A DNA stretch of 64,000 bases from Aggregatilinea lenta (GTDB lineage Bacteria; Chloroflexota; Anaerolineae; Aggregatilineales; Aggregatilineaceae), in assembly GCF_003569045.1 (NCBI RefSeq), contig NZ_BFCB01000003.1:1240001-1304000 (forward strand), read 5' to 3'. The notes under the pieces were generated by a model that saw nothing but the letters and a program-made list of their open reading frames with translations, was not told the DNA's origin and made no database searches. Positions 55,540-64,000 of this stretch are shown piece after piece. How positions within the stretch are numbered: the first letter of the stretch is position 1; every line of letters starts with the position of its first letter. Both the position numbers and the translations under genes were made by a program.

Positions 55540-56518
55540 GGCTCCGCCTCCGCACTGCTTCGTTGAACACTGCCGCCCCGACGATGAGCATGCCAACAAA
55601 AATGTCCAGGTAGAACCCCGGCGCGCGCAGCAGCAGCAGGATGTCCTGGATGGTGTAGATCAGAGCCGCGCCGAGAAAAATGCCCAGGATGGTGCCCCGC
55701 CCGCCGTTCAGAGCCACGCCGCCTATAACACAAGCTGCAATTGCTTGAAGCTCAAGGCCTGAACCCTGGCCAGGCTGGATGCTGCCCACGCGGGAAGCAG
55801 CCAGAATGCCCGCCAGCGCGGCGCAAAACCCGGTCAGGCCGAAGGCAATCATCTTGACCCGGTTCGGATTAATCCCGATTACCGTCGCCGCACGCTTGTT
55901 GCCGCCGACGGCGTAGAAGTGATTGCCGAGTTTATGGTGGTGCAGCAGGGCATAAAACAGCAGGGATAACACGACAAACCAGATAAACTGCGCTTGCAGC
56001 AGCCCGATGTTGCCCGCCATGAGGTTCTGGAACGTCTCGCCGGGCCGGAAGCGCATCGCGCGCGCACCATGATAGAACAGCGTCATGCCCTGCCAGAACA
56101 GCATGGTGCCCAGTGTGGCGATGAACGATGGGATGCCAAAACGAATCGTGATGAACCCATTGAGCAGGCCCATCAGCACGCCAATTGACAGTCCAATCGG
56201 TGCGGCCAGATAGGGCGACATGCCGCCCTCGACTTGCTTAGCCACCACGATGCCCGCGAAGGTGTAAATCGCTCCCACCGAAAGGTCGAATTCGCCTGCG
56301 ATCATCAGGACCCCGACCCCCAGCGCGATCACGCCCAGATTCGGAATGGCCTTCAGCATCACCGAGACGTTTGCTTCCGTTAGGTAGCGGAAACTATCGG
56401 GACTGATCAGGGCGTAAATTACGCTGCCGAGCTGCACCAGAAGGAACAGTATCAGGATGTCGATCGCAGCGTCCTTGTTGCGCTGCAGAAATCGGGTCAT
56501 GGTCAAGGTTACATTCAT
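55532..56518 (-). CDS. Sugar ABC transporter permease, RbsC/FrcC type
   Basis: 328 residues with about eight to ten hydrophobic segments and CUT2 landmarks: NLGVIALGVGVLMIAGEFDLSVGAIYTFAG (landmark), GIPSFIATLGTMLFWQG, AVGGNKRAATVIGINPNRVK and ACVIGGVALNGGRGTILG. It forms a homodimeric channel for a monosaccharide. It lies between the binding-protein gene and the overlapping ATPase gene. Confidence 0.9.
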   Translation of the reverse strand: MNVTLTMTRFLQRNKDAAIDILILFLLVQLGSVIYALISPDSFRYLTEANVSVMLKAIPNLGVIALGVGVLMIAGEFDLSVGAIYTFAGIVVAKQVEGGMSPYLAAPIGLSIGVLMGLLNGFITIRFGIPSFIATLGTMLFWQGMTLFYHGARAMRFRPGETFQNLMAGNIGLLQAQFIWFVVLSLLFYALLHHHKLGNHFYAVGGNKRAATVIGINPNRVKMIAFGLTGFCAALAGILAASRVGSIQPGQGSGLELQAIAACVIGGVALNGGRGTILGIFLGAALIYTIQDILLLLRAPGFYLDIFVGMLIVGAAVFNEAVRRRSHA

Positions 56519-56553
56519 TCGGTTTTGTCTCGCTTCTCAGACGTGCGTGGAGA

Positions 56554-56585
56554 CAAGGCAGCGCGTCGCGAGACGCGCTGCCTTG
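56554..56585 (-). terminator. Intra-operon hairpin after the CUT2 binding-protein gene
   Basis: A perfect 14-bp stem (arm CAAGGCAGCGCGTC) with a 4-base loop GCGA lies in the 84-base gap between binding protein and permease. No T-run follows. A role in mRNA stabilisation or partial attenuation is likely. Confidence 0.65.
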
Positions 56586-56602
56586 AACACCTGCCGTATC
56601 GC

Positions 56603-57568
56603 TTAGCGGATGGTTCCCACCAGTTCCTTGACGGTCGCGACGTTGCTCGCGTCCACCAGGCCCAGGCCGCCCGTATCCATATCTGACGGGTACAACCCGT
56701 ATTCCAGGTACAGCACTAACTGGGTCACCGCATAGAAGCCCTGCGAATAGGGCTGCTGGTCCACGGTCGCCGTGATGACGCCGTCTTCGATCCCAGCGAT
56801 GATGTCGTCGGTCAGGTCATAGCCACCCATCGGGATGTCCATCCCTGCTTCTTGCACCGCCATCGGCGCGACACTCAGGTTGACCGAACCGAGGCCGATG
56901 ATGGCATCTGTCTCAGGATGGCCGAGCAGGTACTGCGCTTCGGTGGTCTGCGCGTCGGCCAGGTTGAAGCCGGTCCCGACCAGTTCGGAGGTGATACCCG
57001 CTTCGTCCAGGGCCTTCTTCACGCCTTCAAACCGCAGTTGTGCATAGACCGCTTCGGGCGCTTCCACGGGCACGAACACGTGATCGCCCTCTTTCAGGCC
57101 ATGTTCCTCGATCATGTGCGATGCGATCAGGTAGCCGGTGTCCACGAAGTTCTGGCCCATGAACGCCATACGGCAGTTCCCCGCCGCGCCTTCAGCGTCG
57201 TCTACGTTAAACGAAACCACCGCGATCCCGGCGTCGATTGCCTTGCAAACCACTTCGTCGAAGGCATCGTTGTCCTGGATTGACACTGCGATGCCGTCCA
57301 CTTCGTTGACGATGGCTGACTCGATCAGGTCATTCTGCTGGACCGGATCGCTGTTGCCATACTGCACGTCCAGATCCACGCCGAACAGCTCGGCGGCATC
57401 CTCAGCGCCCTGCACGACGGGGACGAAGAACTCGACACTGGCGTCGGCGTACACGATGAAGGTGATCTTGAGCGGGTCGTCTTGAGCGGCGGCGTTGCGC
57501 GCTATCGGCAAGCCTGCCAGGACCGCGACCAGAGTAACGAGGGTTATCAGGCGAATAAGGGTTTTCAT
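56603..57568 (-). CDS. Sugar-binding periplasmic-type protein, RbsB-like (CUT2)
   Basis: 321 residues from the ATG at 57568 (GGGAG upstream), giving the signal peptide MKTLIRLITLVTLVAVLAGL with cleavage near AAAQ. The two-lobed family 1/4 periplasmic fold is evident (ITFIVYADASVEFFVPVVQGAEDAAELFGVDLDVQY; landmark, then AIDAGIAVVSFNVDDAEG and AIIGLGSVN). It delivers a monosaccharide-sized ligand to the permease encoded at 55532. The gap of about 130 bases after the URO-D gene carries an AAGGAGGAAAGGAGGAG purine tract without an obvious gene. Confidence 0.9.
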   Translation of the reverse strand: MKTLIRLITLVTLVAVLAGLPIARNAAAQDDPLKITFIVYADASVEFFVPVVQGAEDAAELFGVDLDVQYGNSDPVQQNDLIESAIVNEVDGIAVSIQDNDAFDEVVCKAIDAGIAVVSFNVDDAEGAAGNCRMAFMGQNFVDTGYLIASHMIEEHGLKEGDHVFVPVEAPEAVYAQLRFEGVKKALDEAGITSELVGTGFNLADAQTTEAQYLLGHPETDAIIGLGSVNLSVAPMAVQEAGMDIPMGGYDLTDDIIAGIEDGVITATVDQQPYSQGFYAVTQLVLYLEYGLYPSDMDTGGLGLVDASNVATVKELVGTIR

Positions 57569-57701
57569 TAGGAAATCTCCCATCACGACAATATAAGTAA
57601 ACGAAGCTTGACACGGTGTTTCTTTGAGCTGGCTGTTCTCCTCCTTTCCTCCTTGTGTCCGGCGCGCAAACCGGTTCGCTATGTCGTCGTCAAAGTCTAG
57701 T

Positions 57702-58937
57702 TCAGTCGCCGTAACTATCGATTAGCTCGTTCAGGCGGGTCCGGTAGTACTTAAAGCCGTCCCATGAAACATCCGGCGGGATAAAGTGGTCGCCGTAGGG
57801 GATGTAGCCGCCGGTCTTTAACACTTCTGCCACTGGCTTCAGAAACTCGTCGATGGCCTGTGGGCCAAGCCCGATTTGGGACTTGGGGATGCCGCCCATC
57901 ATTTGAAGCTGCGGGAAATCCTTGCGCACCTTGACGATGTCCATCCCGGCGTGCGTTTCGAAGGGATAGATGCCCGTCGCACCGCCTTCGATGAACAGCG
58001 GGATGATGTCGTGGCAGTAGCCGTCGGTGTCCACGAAGATGATGTCGATGCCTTCACTGCGCAGGAAGCCGGTGAAGCGCTTGTAGTAGGGCAGCATGAA
58101 CTCGCGGATGGTCGCGGGCGAGACCATCGGCCCGCTGCCGTACGAAATATCTTCCCAGATCTGGACGAGATCGGGTTTGACGTAGGTAAATACTTCGGAG
58201 TAAATCGCGATCCACAACTCGGTAAAGGTGTTGACGACGTCGTGGATCAGGTCGGGGTCGTCAATGTAGTTATAGAACAGCGTGTCATAACCCATCAGGT
58301 TCGCCAACGTGCCGAAGAACCCGTGCGGGTAGCCGCCAATCGCCAGCGGGTAGTCGCGATTCTTGTAGTCGTCGACCAGCTTGGCCCAGTCCTTGGGGAA
58401 GCGCCCTTTTATGTCGTCAAAGTTGATGCGCTCTTCCTTGAGCTTCTCCCAACTGGCGCGGTCGGTGAGCGGGTACTTCTCGCCGGAGGGCATCGTCTGC
58501 GTCGCCTTGATGAAACGTCGCTGGACGCCGTCCACGTCGCGCGTGACGAAGTATTGCGCGTTATCTTCCAGGACCTGCACCTCAAACATGGGGTGGAACA
58601 GCAGGTTCACGTCGATGAGCACCTGCGTGTGATCCATGCCAAAATAGCTGCGCACATCCCGGTCAATCGGGAAGCCCTGCGTCGGCCAGTACAGCCCACC
58701 GGCCATGACGGCAATACCCTTGGGCAGCTTATCGCCATCAACACAGTTCCAGGCCGGGGTGTAGAGCGTCGAGGTGGGGGTGCGTATCGCCGTCTCGATC
58801 TCGGGCGGATTGACCTTGGGCAGCCCTTCCGCATACCAGCGATCCATGACCTCGCCCCAGTAACCGAACTCCCACTTGATGCTGTGGACGTCTGTGTTAA
58901 AGGCCATAACTTCCAGGAAGCGTTCTCGTAGGTTCAT
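57702..58937 (-). CDS. URO-D-family protein (methyltransferase-like, MtaA/MtbA-related)
   Basis: 411 residues, GGAGGAG upstream. It matches the uroporphyrinogen-decarboxylase-like branch rather than HemE: IIFVDTDGYCHDIIPLFIEGGATGIYPFETHAGMDI (landmark), QMMGGIPKSQIGLGP and GGYIPYGDHFIPPDVSWDGFKYY. Known members move methyl groups between corrinoid proteins and thiols or substrates using zinc. Haem-pathway neighbours are absent and a corrinoid protein gene is present, favouring methyl transfer. The substrate is unknown; a methylated sugar is a hypothesis. Confidence 0.82.
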   Translation of the reverse strand: MNLRERFLEVMAFNTDVHSIKWEFGYWGEVMDRWYAEGLPKVNPPEIETAIRTPTSTLYTPAWNCVDGDKLPKGIAVMAGGLYWPTQGFPIDRDVRSYFGMDHTQVLIDVNLLFHPMFEVQVLEDNAQYFVTRDVDGVQRRFIKATQTMPSGEKYPLTDRASWEKLKEERINFDDIKGRFPKDWAKLVDDYKNRDYPLAIGGYPHGFFGTLANLMGYDTLFYNYIDDPDLIHDVVNTFTELWIAIYSEVFTYVKPDLVQIWEDISYGSGPMVSPATIREFMLPYYKRFTGFLRSEGIDIIFVDTDGYCHDIIPLFIEGGATGIYPFETHAGMDIVKVRKDFPQLQMMGGIPKSQIGLGPQAIDEFLKPVAEVLKTGGYIPYGDHFIPPDVSWDGFKYYRTRLNELIDSYGD

Positions 58938-58991
58938 AGTGTGTCTTCTCCTCCACGACGGGTTGCGCTGCGCCCGTCCGCTGTAGTTCGC

Positions 58992-59936
58992 TTACGCCAG
59001 CAGTTCGTCTTCGCGCTCGCGGAAGTAGCGCGCGGTCTGCAGCACCATGTCGTCGAGCGTCTTCTTGTCCGGCTTGCCGTACATCGCCGGATAGGGCGCG
59101 CCGCCCGGCCCCAGCGGTTCCGGCGTGCAGTAGTGCCCGGCCTGATTGAAGCCGATCACGTACAGCGCCATGATGATCGTGTCCAGGTCCATCGCGCCCC
59201 AGCCGAGCGCGAGGCGGTTGCTGTCGGCCAGATGCAGGTTGATCAACTGCTCGCCCGCGTTCACCAGCGCCTCACCGATGTGCGACTCCTCGACCTGCAT
59301 GTGGTAGATGTCGGCGTTGATATGCTGCACGCCGGGATGATCGACCGCGTCGATGTACGCCTTCGCGTCGGCCACGCTGCGCACGAGGCTGACTTCCGCC
59401 GAGCGGATCGGCTCGATCGCCGCCTTGACGTTGTGCTGCGTGAACAGATCCGCCACGGAACGCAGCGTCGCGGCGCTGCGCTCGAATTCCGCGTCGTCGT
59501 ACTTTTCGGGGCGACCCACCGCACCCGGCACGACCAGGATATACGAGCCGCCGACCGCCGCCGTAAAGGGCACTTCGCGCTTGAGGTAATCGATTGCGGC
59601 CTGACGCTGAATGGCGCGGTTGCTCGACAGGTCGTTGTCGTCGCCGAACATGCCGCATACGCCCGCCACGGTGATGCCGTGATCGCTCAGGACTTTCAGC
59701 GTCTCATCGACCTTGTAGCCCAGGTCCGGCCCGTAGTGGTTGCCGTGCAGCTCGATAGTGCGGATGCCCGCCTTCTCCAGCCGCGCCGCCGAGTCGTCCA
59801 GCGACTCGATGCCGAAGCCCCAATTGCTCCACGACAGGTTGAGCCGCTGCTGCAGACGCTCCGGGTGCTCCTGCTTGAGCGCCTGGAAAGCGGATTTGAT
59901 CTTCTCGTTCTTCACTTCAAACGTCTGTGGTTTCAT
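58992..59936 (-). CDS. Sugar phosphate isomerase/epimerase (AP-endonuclease-2-like barrel)
   Basis: 314 residues from the ATG at 59936. TIM-barrel landmarks are NWGFGIESLDDSAARLEKAG, IELHGNHYG (metal-binding His), VAGVCGMFGDDNDLSSNRA, AAIEPIRSAEVSLV (Glu), NADIYHMQVEE and NLHLADSNRLALG. These give the Glu-Asp-His-Glu metal site of tagatose-3-epimerase-like enzymes. The C-terminal tail follows the barrel normally. It probably interconverts the imported sugar or its keto form within this operon. Confidence 0.85.
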   Translation of the reverse strand: MKPQTFEVKNEKIKSAFQALKQEHPERLQQRLNLSWSNWGFGIESLDDSAARLEKAGIRTIELHGNHYGPDLGYKVDETLKVLSDHGITVAGVCGMFGDDNDLSSNRAIQRQAAIDYLKREVPFTAAVGGSYILVVPGAVGRPEKYDDAEFERSAATLRSVADLFTQHNVKAAIEPIRSAEVSLVRSVADAKAYIDAVDHPGVQHINADIYHMQVEESHIGEALVNAGEQLINLHLADSNRLALGWGAMDLDTIIMALYVIGFNQAGHYCTPEPLGPGGAPYPAMYGKPDKKTLDDMVLQTARYFREREDELLA

Positions 59937-59957
59937 GTTATTGTCTCGTTCTTTCAA

Positions 59958-61163
59958 CTACTCTGCGGTGGGAACGTGTGTAGGAACGTCAGGGTGGCTG
60001 GGGCCGAAGTGCTTGAGGATGACCATCGGTTCCCAGCGGCTGGCGTTGGTAATGGTGATGCCCGCTTTAGCTGCTGCCTCCCCGACGAAATACTCATCTG
60101 CGCTCAACTGCCCAAAGCGCAGCATCACTGCTGCTTCGGCTTCATAGGCACCGAAGCGCCCGTGCCCCTGGAGCAGGATGCACCCATAGGCCGCACCGTC
60201 CGAAACGACGACCGTTTCGCCCGGCATGATCGTCAGCTCCTTGGCGCTGAAATGATCGTTGGCGTAGACGATCCATTTCTCGATGTGGCGCTCGTCCGAG
60301 TGTTCACAGACCACCGGCGGACGGAAGTATTTGGCGCGGTAATCGGGATCGACGTTCTTTTCCCAGTCCATCAGACTCATGACGTAATCGATATCCTGTT
60401 TTTTGCCCTCCGGGCAGTTCTCGACCAGGAAGTCGTACGGGTAGACCTCGCCTGACGCGACGTTCTCGTAAACGGAGTTCACGTCGCTGTTCCACTGCGG
60501 TTCGTAAGTGAGCACCGATCCCGGCGCGTGGAGTACACCCGGCGGGGTGTACCAGCCGGTGCCCAGTTCGATCCGGAACGCGCGTGACAGATCCGTGATC
60601 CGCGTATCTCGCTTCTCAAAATCGAGCAGCCGTTGGCGAACCTGTGCTTTGGTGATGGTTGGATCAAAGCCGAAATACGTGGCCGGGAACGTGCCCAAAT
60701 GGTTGTTTAGCTGCGGCGGGAAGTAATACGCTTCTGGTTTGCCCTTACGCCCTACGCGGGCTGCCGCTTCATCGCTCAGGTGCAGGTGGAAGAACAGGGG
60801 GAGGTTGAAGTCGAAGAATTTTGAGTACATTGGCCAGGTACCATAACGGTCCATCAGCGTCTGACCAATAATTTCTGCCCCTAATTCCTCGACCGCGTCC
60901 CTGAACAGGAATTTTTCTTCCGTGCTGTCGAACGGCGCGACGTAACTCATGCCTTCGTCTGAGGGCGCCAGCGGGCCGTTCATGGCTGCTATTACCGACG
61001 AAAACCAACGCTCCTTGATCGCGCCGCGCGGCGTGCCCAGCGCGTAGTAGTCGTCCGGATGCAGGCGCAGGCGGTGCCCAGGCTGGCTGAATCGACGTGG
61101 CACAAAGTTTGGGATCAGGCGTAGAACGCCCTCACCACATTCAAAAGTATGGCGAATACTCAT
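59958..61163 (-). CDS. Phosphomannose-isomerase-like cupin protein
   Basis: 401 residues from the ATG at 61163 (GGGGACGG upstream). The N-terminal half resembles class I phosphomannose isomerases: zinc ligands in FFHLHLSDEAA (two His), Glu in GKPEAYYFPPQ and His in YTPPGVLHAPGS. A second cupin-like part ends with TIMPGETVVVSDGAAYGCILLQGHG (landmark). It is therefore a candidate sugar isomerase, but the phosphate-binding residues are not obvious and the substrate may be an unphosphorylated sugar. Confidence 0.75.
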   Translation of the reverse strand: MSIRHTFECGEGVLRLIPNFVPRRFSQPGHRLRLHPDDYYALGTPRGAIKERWFSSVIAAMNGPLAPSDEGMSYVAPFDSTEEKFLFRDAVEELGAEIIGQTLMDRYGTWPMYSKFFDFNLPLFFHLHLSDEAAARVGRKGKPEAYYFPPQLNNHLGTFPATYFGFDPTITKAQVRQRLLDFEKRDTRITDLSRAFRIELGTGWYTPPGVLHAPGSVLTYEPQWNSDVNSVYENVASGEVYPYDFLVENCPEGKKQDIDYVMSLMDWEKNVDPDYRAKYFRPPVVCEHSDERHIEKWIVYANDHFSAKELTIMPGETVVVSDGAAYGCILLQGHGRFGAYEAEAAVMLRFGQLSADEYFVGEAAAKAGITITNASRWEPMVILKHFGPSHPDVPTHVPTAE

Positions 61164-61286
61164 GAGATCGTCCGTCCCCTTTTCGGCAATCGATAGACGC
61201 ACTGATGAGCGAGAGCCATCTGACCGGGCGGCAGCTGGGGCCGCCGAGTCAGTTCGCTTGAATGATGAGGAGATAGCCCGTGCGGA

Positions 61287-62318
61287 TCAGATCTGTACGG
61301 GCACCGGACAGGTAGAATCGCGCTTGATCAGAATCGGGGTGATGATGATACGGCTTGACTGCTGCTGGCGCGTCTCGATGATTTCGAGCAGTAGTTCGAC
61401 GGCACGCGTGCCCAGTTCCGCGAACGACTGGCGCAGCGTGGTCAGAGACGGCATCTGAAAAGCTGCCACTTCGATGTCGTCGATACCCAGGACGGAGATA
61501 TCCTCCGGCACACGAAGTCCGGCTGACTTGATCGCACGCATGGCACCAATCGCCATCCGGTCATTGGCGCAGAAAACGGCGGTGACCTGAGGGTAACTAT
61601 CCAGAATGCGCGTCATCGCTTCCGCGCCAGAGCTGCACGTCCAGTCACCCTCCGCCATTGCGCATTCACTCACCGAAAGTCCGTGGCTCTCGATCGTTTG
61701 CACGAATCCCGCCCTGCGTTCGCGCACGATATGCAGGCGCAGCGGGCCGGTGATGGTTGCAAGATGGGTATGTCCGAGGGCGATCAGGTGTTCGGCGGCG
61801 AGCCGCCCGGCCTGAATGTTGTCCAGCGTGACCGACGGGCCATCGTAATCCTCCGGGATACGGTCGATGGCGACAGTGGGGGTGCCTGCGGCCTGGAAGG
61901 CGACCAGATTGGGCATGCTGTCGGCAGCCGAAACGAACAGGACGCCGTCGATCCAGCGTTGAGCGACAGTGCGCACGTAGCTGGATTCCCGCTCGATATC
62001 ATCGTGGGTGTTGTAGACGATCAGGCTATAACCATACTGGTGCGCGTAGTTTTCGGCAGCGCTGGCCATCGTGGCGAAGGAGGGGTTGGCGATGTCAGAG
62101 ACGATGAGCGCCAGGGTGCGGGTCTGGCGAGTGCGCAGGCTTCGAGCCACGGAGTAGGGCCGGTAGCCCAGTTGCCTGATGGCTTCCAAAACACGTGCGC
62201 GAGTGTCGTCACTAATTCCTGGCTTATCATTAATGACAGCTGAAACGGTTTGCAGCGATACGCCCACCAGGTCGGCGACATCTCGCATGGTAGGCGCGCG
62301 CTCAGGTCTGTGACCCAT
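61287..62318 (-). CDS. LacI-family repressor of the corrinoid/sugar operon
   Basis: 343 residues with the LacI helix-turn-helix and hinge (TMRDVADLVGVSLQTVSAVIN ... GYRPYSVARSLRTRQT) and a sugar-sensing domain (TLALIVSDIANPSF, AIDRIPEDYDGPSVTLDN, VFCANDRMAIGAMRAI, ISVLGIDDIEVAAFQMPSLTTLRQ; landmarks). It lies 123 bases before and on the same strand as the operon it likely controls. A perfect 26-base palindrome lies about 75 bases upstream of its start and is the best operator candidate. Confidence 0.9.
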   Translation of the reverse strand: MGHRPERAPTMRDVADLVGVSLQTVSAVINDKPGISDDTRARVLEAIRQLGYRPYSVARSLRTRQTRTLALIVSDIANPSFATMASAAENYAHQYGYSLIVYNTHDDIERESSYVRTVAQRWIDGVLFVSAADSMPNLVAFQAAGTPTVAIDRIPEDYDGPSVTLDNIQAGRLAAEHLIALGHTHLATITGPLRLHIVRERRAGFVQTIESHGLSVSECAMAEGDWTCSSGAEAMTRILDSYPQVTAVFCANDRMAIGAMRAIKSAGLRVPEDISVLGIDDIEVAAFQMPSLTTLRQSFAELGTRAVELLLEIIETRQQQSSRIIITPILIKRDSTCPVPVQI

Positions 62319-62875
62319 AGTCGCTATATCCTAAGTTCATTTAGAGAACAATAGTATGCTTAAATTTATTCAAGATCGTTTTAAATGTTGGGATGATCGA
62401 TCATATGATCGATCATCTGCCCATGAGGGTATAACGGAGCACTATAGTGTGTCAATCATCCCCGTTCCAGATGTGACAGGCTGCGAAGATTTGCGTGACA
62501 AATGTCAGTGGTCACCGGGCGGTGCAGAGATCTGACCTGGAACTAGAATTTGTGCCACCGGTTGAGTTGGGCGTGGGGGTCATTGCCAGAAGCACTATGA
62601 TCAAGGAACGCGAGGTGACGATCGGCTTTGGTTGACTGAGGGCGTGGGGCATCAAAGCGATGTCCGAATCCTCAATCCAAACCTCATGCTAAGCAATTAC
62701 GAAGGCGTGCGTCCGACATTGAATCACGACCATTTTCGTAGCAGACGATGGTCGCCAAGCCGTAGCCGGAAGAACAAGATCAATCCCTCGAGTACTCCAC
62801 GATATGATGGAAGACGAACTGAACGCGGCAACGACAGCGCGGTGTTCAATGCGCATTGGGCGATGTTCCGAGAGG
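62319..62875. other. Intergenic region upstream of the LacI gene
   Basis: It holds the long palindrome at 62392-62417 and an AT-rich stretch (62340-62390) suited to a promoter. The rest (62420-62875) contains only short frames without ribosome sites and nothing I can name. Confidence 0.5.
62392..62417. promoter_or_regulatory. Perfect 26-base palindrome, probable LacI-family operator
   Basis: Two identical 10-base palindromes TGATCGATCA (62394-62403, 62406-62415) are joined by TA and extended by GA / TC so that the whole 26 bases equal their own reverse complement. It lies upstream of the LacI gene's AT-rich promoter region. Confidence 0.6.
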
Positions 62876-64000
62876 CTAGGTGTAGCTGATGGCCGGTTCG
62901 CGCACGATCTGGTCGATCACCAGCGCGACCGCGCCTTTGATGCACGGGCTCATACCCTGCGACGAGAGCGCCAGCGTCACCATGCGCGCCGGCTCCGGCA
63001 TGGCTTCGGTGGCGATAATGTGGCTGATGGTGGGCAGCAGGTAATCCCCAGCCAGCGTCAGAGAGCCGCCGAGCACGATCATGGCGGGATTGAAGATGTT
63101 GATCAGGTTGGCGACGCCTTTGCCCAGGTGATGCGCGACACTCGCCAGCGTGGAGCGGGCCAGTTGATCGCCCCGGTCGGCAGCAGTGACGACCACCTGC
63201 ATCGTGATCTGGTCAAGCTGGTCGCCGACCAGTTGCGGGATCAGCGACGGCATGCCGTCGTCCAGCGCCCGCACGATGCTGCGGATCACGGCGCGCGGGC
63301 CGACCAGCGTCTCCCAACAACCCCGCTGACCACAGCCGCATAGCTCGGTGCCGCCTTCGACGAGGATGTGGCCGATTTCGCCCGCATAGCCGCCCGCGCC
63401 CCGGTACAGCTCGCCGTTGAGCATCATGCCGCCTGCCAGGCCGATCCCTGTACCGAGGAAGAGGAAGTCCTGGCAGCCTTTCGCCACCCCGAAGTAATAT
63501 TCGCCCAGGGCGGACGCGTTGCCGTCGTTTTCGATGTACAGCGGCACGCCAAATTTGTGGCCCCACAGGTCACGGAACGGGACGCTGCGCCACTGGAGAT
63601 TCGGCGCGTACACCAGCGCGCCGCGGTGGGTATCCACTATACCCGGCACCGCCAGCCCGATGCCAAGCGGCTTGAGCTGGTGAGCTTTACCGGCTTCCAG
63701 CGCGCGGCAGATGAGGTCTTCGGCCAGCGTCAGAAAGCGGCTGTGCGGCGTGCCTTCGGGGACGTCGATGCGGTGGCTCCAAAGAGGGTGCGCCATAAAG
63801 TCGGTGAGCACCACCCAGAGATAATCGACGTTTATCTCAATACTGACGACGCAGCCCGCCGCCGGGTTGAGTTCTAACAGCATGCCGGGGCGACCGCGCG
63901 AAGACGCGGGTTCGAAGCCGACTTCGCGGATCAACTGCTGGGCGACCAGATCACTCACCAGCGAGGAGATGGTGCTGCGGTTCAACCCCGTCACCTGGGC
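62876..64000 (-). CDS. ROK-family regulator/kinase (5' end cut by window edge)
   Basis: At least 373 residues; the true start lies beyond the right edge. The visible part begins inside the winged helix (TGLNRSTISSLVSDLVAQQLI) with the wing SSRGRPGMLLEL. The ROK ATPase domain has an intact phosphate loop (LGTGIGLAGGMMLNG), the GEIGHILVEGG motif and the zinc site CGCGQRGCWE. Unlike the ROK protein encoded at 9143, its sugar-kinase residues look preserved, so ligand phosphorylation cannot be excluded. Targets are not visible. Confidence 0.88.
   Translation of the reverse strand, partial: AQVTGLNRSTISSLVSDLVAQQLIREVGFEPASSRGRPGMLLELNPAAGCVVSIEINVDYLWVVLTDFMAHPLWSHRIDVPEGTPHSRFLTLAEDLICRALEAGKAHQLKPLGIGLAVPGIVDTHRGALVYAPNLQWRSVPFRDLWGHKFGVPLYIENDGNASALGEYYFGVAKGCQDFLFLGTGIGLAGGMMLNGELYRGAGGYAGEIGHILVEGGTELCGCGQRGCWETLVGPRAVIRSIVRALDDGMPSLIPQLVGDQLDQITMQVVVTAADRGDQLARSTLASVAHHLGKGVANLINIFNPAMIVLGGSLTLAGDYLLPTISHIIATEAMPEPARMVTLALSSQGMSPCIKGAVALVIDQIVREPAISYT

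Noticed and set aside
57702-58937. HemE (haem biosynthesis uroporphyrinogen decarboxylase)
   Set aside because: Motifs fit the methyltransferase-like URO-D branch, no haem genes are adjacent, and a corrinoid partner is in the operon.
58941-60455. 504-codon open frame on the plus strand
   Set aside because: Runs antisense across the clear epimerase and cupin genes and shows an Arg/Val/Asp-rich shadow composition.

Overview
The window looks like chromosomal DNA of a free-living, plant-polymer-degrading bacterium, most likely a member of the Chloroflexota (Anaerolineae-like). This is inferred from the mix of many sugar importers with Tat-type binding proteins, several ROK and LacI regulators, DUF4012 and tyrosine-kinase exopolysaccharide genes, TolB-like secreted propellers and BTAD/NB-ARC regulators. 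No rRNA, tRNA or CRISPR array was seen. Both ends cut through ROK-family regulator genes.

Layout. 1-2056: partial ROK regulator and a secreted SH3/FecR-like protein. 2427-8905: exopolysaccharide cluster (Wzz/BY-kinase, DUF4012 protein, FlaA1/CapD-type dehydratase, NusG-like antiterminator). 9143-24836: ROK-controlled carbohydrate cluster with a CUT1 importer, a 1432-residue intracellular multidomain protein, a nitrilase-family amidase, an oxidoreductase, an atypical SDR, a DapA-like aldolase, a TIM-barrel isomerase and a GH172 (DUF2961) enzyme. 24859-26126: DUF305 protein and a 61-residue protein. 26429-41667: LacI-controlled pentose cluster with a Dpp-type importer, two GH51 arabinofuranosidases and three enzymes of the Weimberg route (xylonate dehydratase, FAH-type keto-deoxy-pentonate dehydratase, 2-oxoglutarate semialdehyde dehydrogenase). 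Together they would import arabinoxylan-type oligosaccharides, release pentose and carry its aldonic acid to 2-oxoglutarate; the sugar dehydrogenase is not in the window.

42099-44179 is a genomic scar: the 3' part of a hybrid histidine kinase joined to the first codons of a STAS gene, an ABC ATPase without its 5' end, and a transposase C-terminus. 44379-45890 encodes a secreted TolB-like propeller. From 53214 down to 46238 every gene is on the minus strand: three genes of an unrecognised type behind a promoter with textbook SARP heptamer spacing, an AfsR-like BTAD/NB-ARC regulator whose TPR part is a separate overlapping gene, and a Cas4-like nuclease split into two membrane-anchored polypeptides. 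This stretch is the best candidate for an undescribed system.

62318 down to 54014 is a LacI-led operon combining a phosphomannose-isomerase-like cupin, a sugar epimerase, a URO-D-family methyltransferase-like protein, a CUT2 sugar importer and a corrinoid protein. This suggests corrinoid methyl transfer tied to use of an imported (perhaps methylated) sugar. In all three importer operons a strong RNA hairpin sits directly after the binding-protein gene.
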